Source: Gemmatimonadota bacterium
GTDB lineage: Bacteria; Gemmatimonadota; Gemmatimonadetes; Gemmatimonadales; GWC2-71-9
DNA length: 5,570 nucleotides
Direction: 5' to 3'
Assembly (NCBI GenBank): GCA_024640185.1
Contig: JAHEFN010000172.1
Location: 1 to 5,570 of the forward strand
This document shows, piece by piece, positions 4,322-5,570 of this stretch; positions within the stretch are counted from its first letter, which is position 1; the number at the start of each line of letters is the position of its first letter. The position numbers were made by a program, and so were the translations under genes. Under the pieces are notes generated by a model. That model was given only the letters and a program-made list of their open reading frames with translations, had not been told where the DNA came from and ran no database searches.

Positions 4322-5283
4322 GAGTCGAGCTCCTCACGGACGGTCTCGAGCAGGCGGACCGTGGCCCGGATCCCATCGGGTTCCGACAGGCCGTCGCCCT
4401 CGTACTCGACACCGACCCACGACCGATACCCGGCGGCAAGCACGATGCGCATCATCCGACGATAGTCGACACGCACCTCGTTGCCCGTGGCGTCGAAGTC
4501 ATAGCTCTTGGCGCTGACCGCCCGCGCCAGGGGCATCATCTCGGTGACCCCCTGGTAGGCGTCGTAGCGCTCGGTCTCCGACACGGTGAAGTTGCCGAAG
4601 TCCGGCAGGGTGCCGAGCAGCGGATGGTCGGCCTTGTGGAGGACGTCCACCAACCAGGAGGCGCGACTGGAGAATCCGCCGTGATTCTCCACGATCACAT
4701 GAAGCCCGAACGGCTCCGCTCGCTCGGCCAGGCGTCGCAGTCCGTCGGCCGCGAGCACTGCCTGCTCCGCTTCAGCCCCGCGGCTCTGGGCGTTGACACG
4801 GATGGCGTGACAGCCGAGGTGTGCAGCGGCGCGCAGCCACCTGACGTGGTTCTCGATCGCCGTGGCCCGGGCCGCCGCATCCGGATCACCGAGCGCACCC
4901 TCCGCGTCGCACATGATGAGCACGTTGGTGACACCCTCGCCGTGCGCGCGTCGATTGAGTTCATCGAGGTATCCAACATCGTCGGCATGACCGAACATGA
5001 AGGTGTTGACGTACTCGACACCCTCGAGTCCGTAGTCGCGGCGGGCGATCAGCGGGAAGTCGAGGGGGTGGGCCGTCCCCTGCAACGCCCGGTCGGGATC
5101 CGTGCGCAGCAGCTCACCGCGGGTGGTCCCCGCAGGCGGGCTCCCGAAGAAGGTGCGATGCAATGACCACTGCGCCAGGGAGATCCTGAAGCGGGGCGCC
5201 GATCGTGCCAGAAGGGAGCGAGCGTCGAGGGCACCGGCCGTGATGGCCGCGGCGGAGAGGCCAATGAAGTCGCGTCGTTGCAT
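4318..5283 (-). CDS. Tat-exported xylose-isomerase-like TIM-barrel protein (sugar phosphate isomerase/epimerase family)
   Basis: A 321-residue protein starting MQRRDFIGLSAAA, a twin-arginine signal with RRDFIG and a hydrophobic stretch to about residue 20, which predicts folded export. The rest fits the AP-endonuclease-2/xylose-isomerase-like TIM barrel. Likely metal-site strands are GLEGVEY (85-91), VIVENHGGF (196-204, Glu199), TLPDFGNF (225-232, Asp228), SAKSYDF (257-263) and GVEYEGDG (291-298, Glu293). Such proteins isomerise or epimerise sugars or polyols using a divalent metal; the substrate cannot be read from sequence. The ATG at 5283 is chosen because the Tat motif begins there, although the frame is open up to 5430. 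A purine run (AGGGG) lies about 11 nt upstream. The end overlaps can by ATGA. The start lies 2 nt after the stop of a DinB-like fragment, so an older operon may have included all three. Confidence 0.83.
   Translation of the reverse strand: MQRRDFIGLSAAAITAGALDARSLLARSAPRFRISLAQWSLHRTFFGSPPAGTTRGELLRTDPDRALQGTAHPLDFPLIARRDYGLEGVEYVNTFMFGHADDVGYLDELNRRAHGEGVTNVLIMCDAEGALGDPDAAARATAIENHVRWLRAAAHLGCHAIRVNAQSRGAEAEQAVLAADGLRRLAERAEPFGLHVIVENHGGFSSRASWLVDVLHKADHPLLGTLPDFGNFTVSETERYDAYQGVTEMMPLARAVSAKSYDFDATGNEVRVDYRRMMRIVLAAGYRSWVGVEYEGDGLSEPDGIRATVRLLETVREELDS
4330..4335 (-). promoter_or_regulatory. Ribosome binding site for can inside the TIM-barrel gene
   Basis: GAGGAG on the minus strand, 8 nt before the can ATG, located within the last codons of the upstream gene. 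It fixes the can start and shows that can has its own initiation signal despite the ATGA overlap. Confidence 0.65.
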
Positions 5284-5285
5284 CG

Positions 5286-5380
5286 TCAAGGAATCCCCTG
5301 CGCCCGGAGCAGCAGCGCGATCTGTCCATCGTGATTGGCCTCGTGTTGCCCACCCGGTGCAACATGACATGGGACGAGCT
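5286..5380 (-). pseudogene. Probable frameshifted C-terminal end of a DinB-family protein
   Basis: On the minus strand, codons 5348-5289 read QHEANHDGQIALLLRAQGIP and end in TGA at 5288-5286. This resembles the last helix of DinB/YfiT-like proteins, with its H-x3-H metal ligands followed by GQI. The 10 codons just upstream in a different frame (5380-5351) read SSSHVMLHRV. Dropping the two G at 5349-5350 joins them as MLHRVQHEANHDGQI, restoring the family spacing H-x3-H-x3-H-x-GQ. In its own frame the tail is closed by a stop near 5414. The TGA lies 2 nt before the TIM-barrel ATG, as in an operon. It may be a decayed gene or a sequencing indel in a real one. The match is short and made from memory of the family. 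Confidence 0.4.
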
Positions 5381-5570
5381 TCTCTGCCCAGGGGCCGCCT
5401 GGTCCACCCGCGATTCACCCGGCGACCCAACCCGGCCCACCCACGCTGGCTGGGAGCGCATCACATGACCCGAAGGCCGCTTCAGCTCACCGTTGCGGGG
5501 CGTTCCTGCCCTGTCGGTCTGTTGATTCGACCAATTCCGGCGGTACCTTCGATCAGCCCCGTCTCCCTGG
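5381..5570. other. Right-edge stretch with no supported gene
   Basis: No convincing coding sequence is seen on either strand. One minus-strand frame stays open, but its translation is rich in Arg, Ser, Gly and Pro, as expected of chance frames in GC-rich DNA. A small inverted repeat, CCAGG-N5-CCTGG (5388-5402), is present. If the DinB-like tail is real, the rest of that gene would be expected here but is not recognisable. Confidence 0.4.

Noticed and set aside
5344..5364. Hairpin TGTTGC-N9-GCAACA as a regulatory element before the TIM-barrel gene
   Set aside because: Only 6 bp, no T-run, and it lies in what looks like coding sequence of the DinB-like fragment; not distinguishable from chance.
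5284..5430. N-terminal extension of the TIM-barrel protein to 5430
   Set aside because: The Tat signal begins exactly at the ATG at 5283; an extension would bury the signal and overlap the DinB-like tail.
5425..5498. Possible integron attC site (ACCCAAC at 5425-5431 fits RYYYAAC; GTTGCGG at 5492-5498 resembles GTTRRRY)
   Set aside because: The second box does not match the consensus, the two boxes do not pair well with each other, and no convincing inner paired arms were found.

Overview
The window is GC-rich bacterial DNA, almost entirely coding, from what looks like an aerobic Gram-negative (didermic) bacterium. It holds a cytochrome c oxidase subunit II lipoprotein, two further lipoproteins, a Sec-exported FKBP isomerase and a Tat-exported TIM-barrel protein. 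The mix of housekeeping genes, the enlarged GroES-like protein and the DSRCP-type lipoprotein would suit Gemmatimonadota or a related phylum. That placement is inference only; no rRNA or marker gene is present to confirm it. There are no tRNA or rRNA genes, CRISPR arrays or insertion sequences.

Layout. Positions 1-249 (minus) are the start of coxB, which runs off the left edge behind its own well-formed sigma70-type promoter and a CRP-like palindrome. Positions 355-1038 (minus) encode a VanX/DdpX-type D-Ala-D-Ala dipeptidase lipoprotein. Transcribed away from it at 1131-1526 (plus) is a small lipoprotein of unknown function. Next on the plus strand, a -10-like box and a strong hairpin with a T-run precede greA (1646-2122). 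A divergent, enlarged GroES-family gene (2131-2505) follows 8 nt after greA. The GroES stop codon and the stop codon of the convergent FKBP gene sit in the two arms of one short hairpin (2500-2521).

The right half is all minus strand, read from right to left. A probable DinB-family remnant (about 5380-5286) is followed 2 nt later by a Tat-exported xylose-isomerase-like TIM barrel (5283-4318). This overlaps by ATGA the beta-carbonic anhydrase can (4321-3668). After 160 nt comes a YmdB/MacroD-like macro domain (3507-2998), coupled by TGATG to the FKBP isomerase (2998-2516).

How the genes relate. greA and groES-like form one two-gene unit (RNA polymerase rescue and protein folding). The macro domain and FKBP form a second, and TIM barrel plus carbonic anhydrase a third. 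I see no defence system or other obviously new multi-gene machine. The points most worth following are the macro domain that has lost both usual catalytic residues, the terminator-like hairpin in the greA leader, the palindrome in the coxB leader, and the frameshifted DinB-like fragment.
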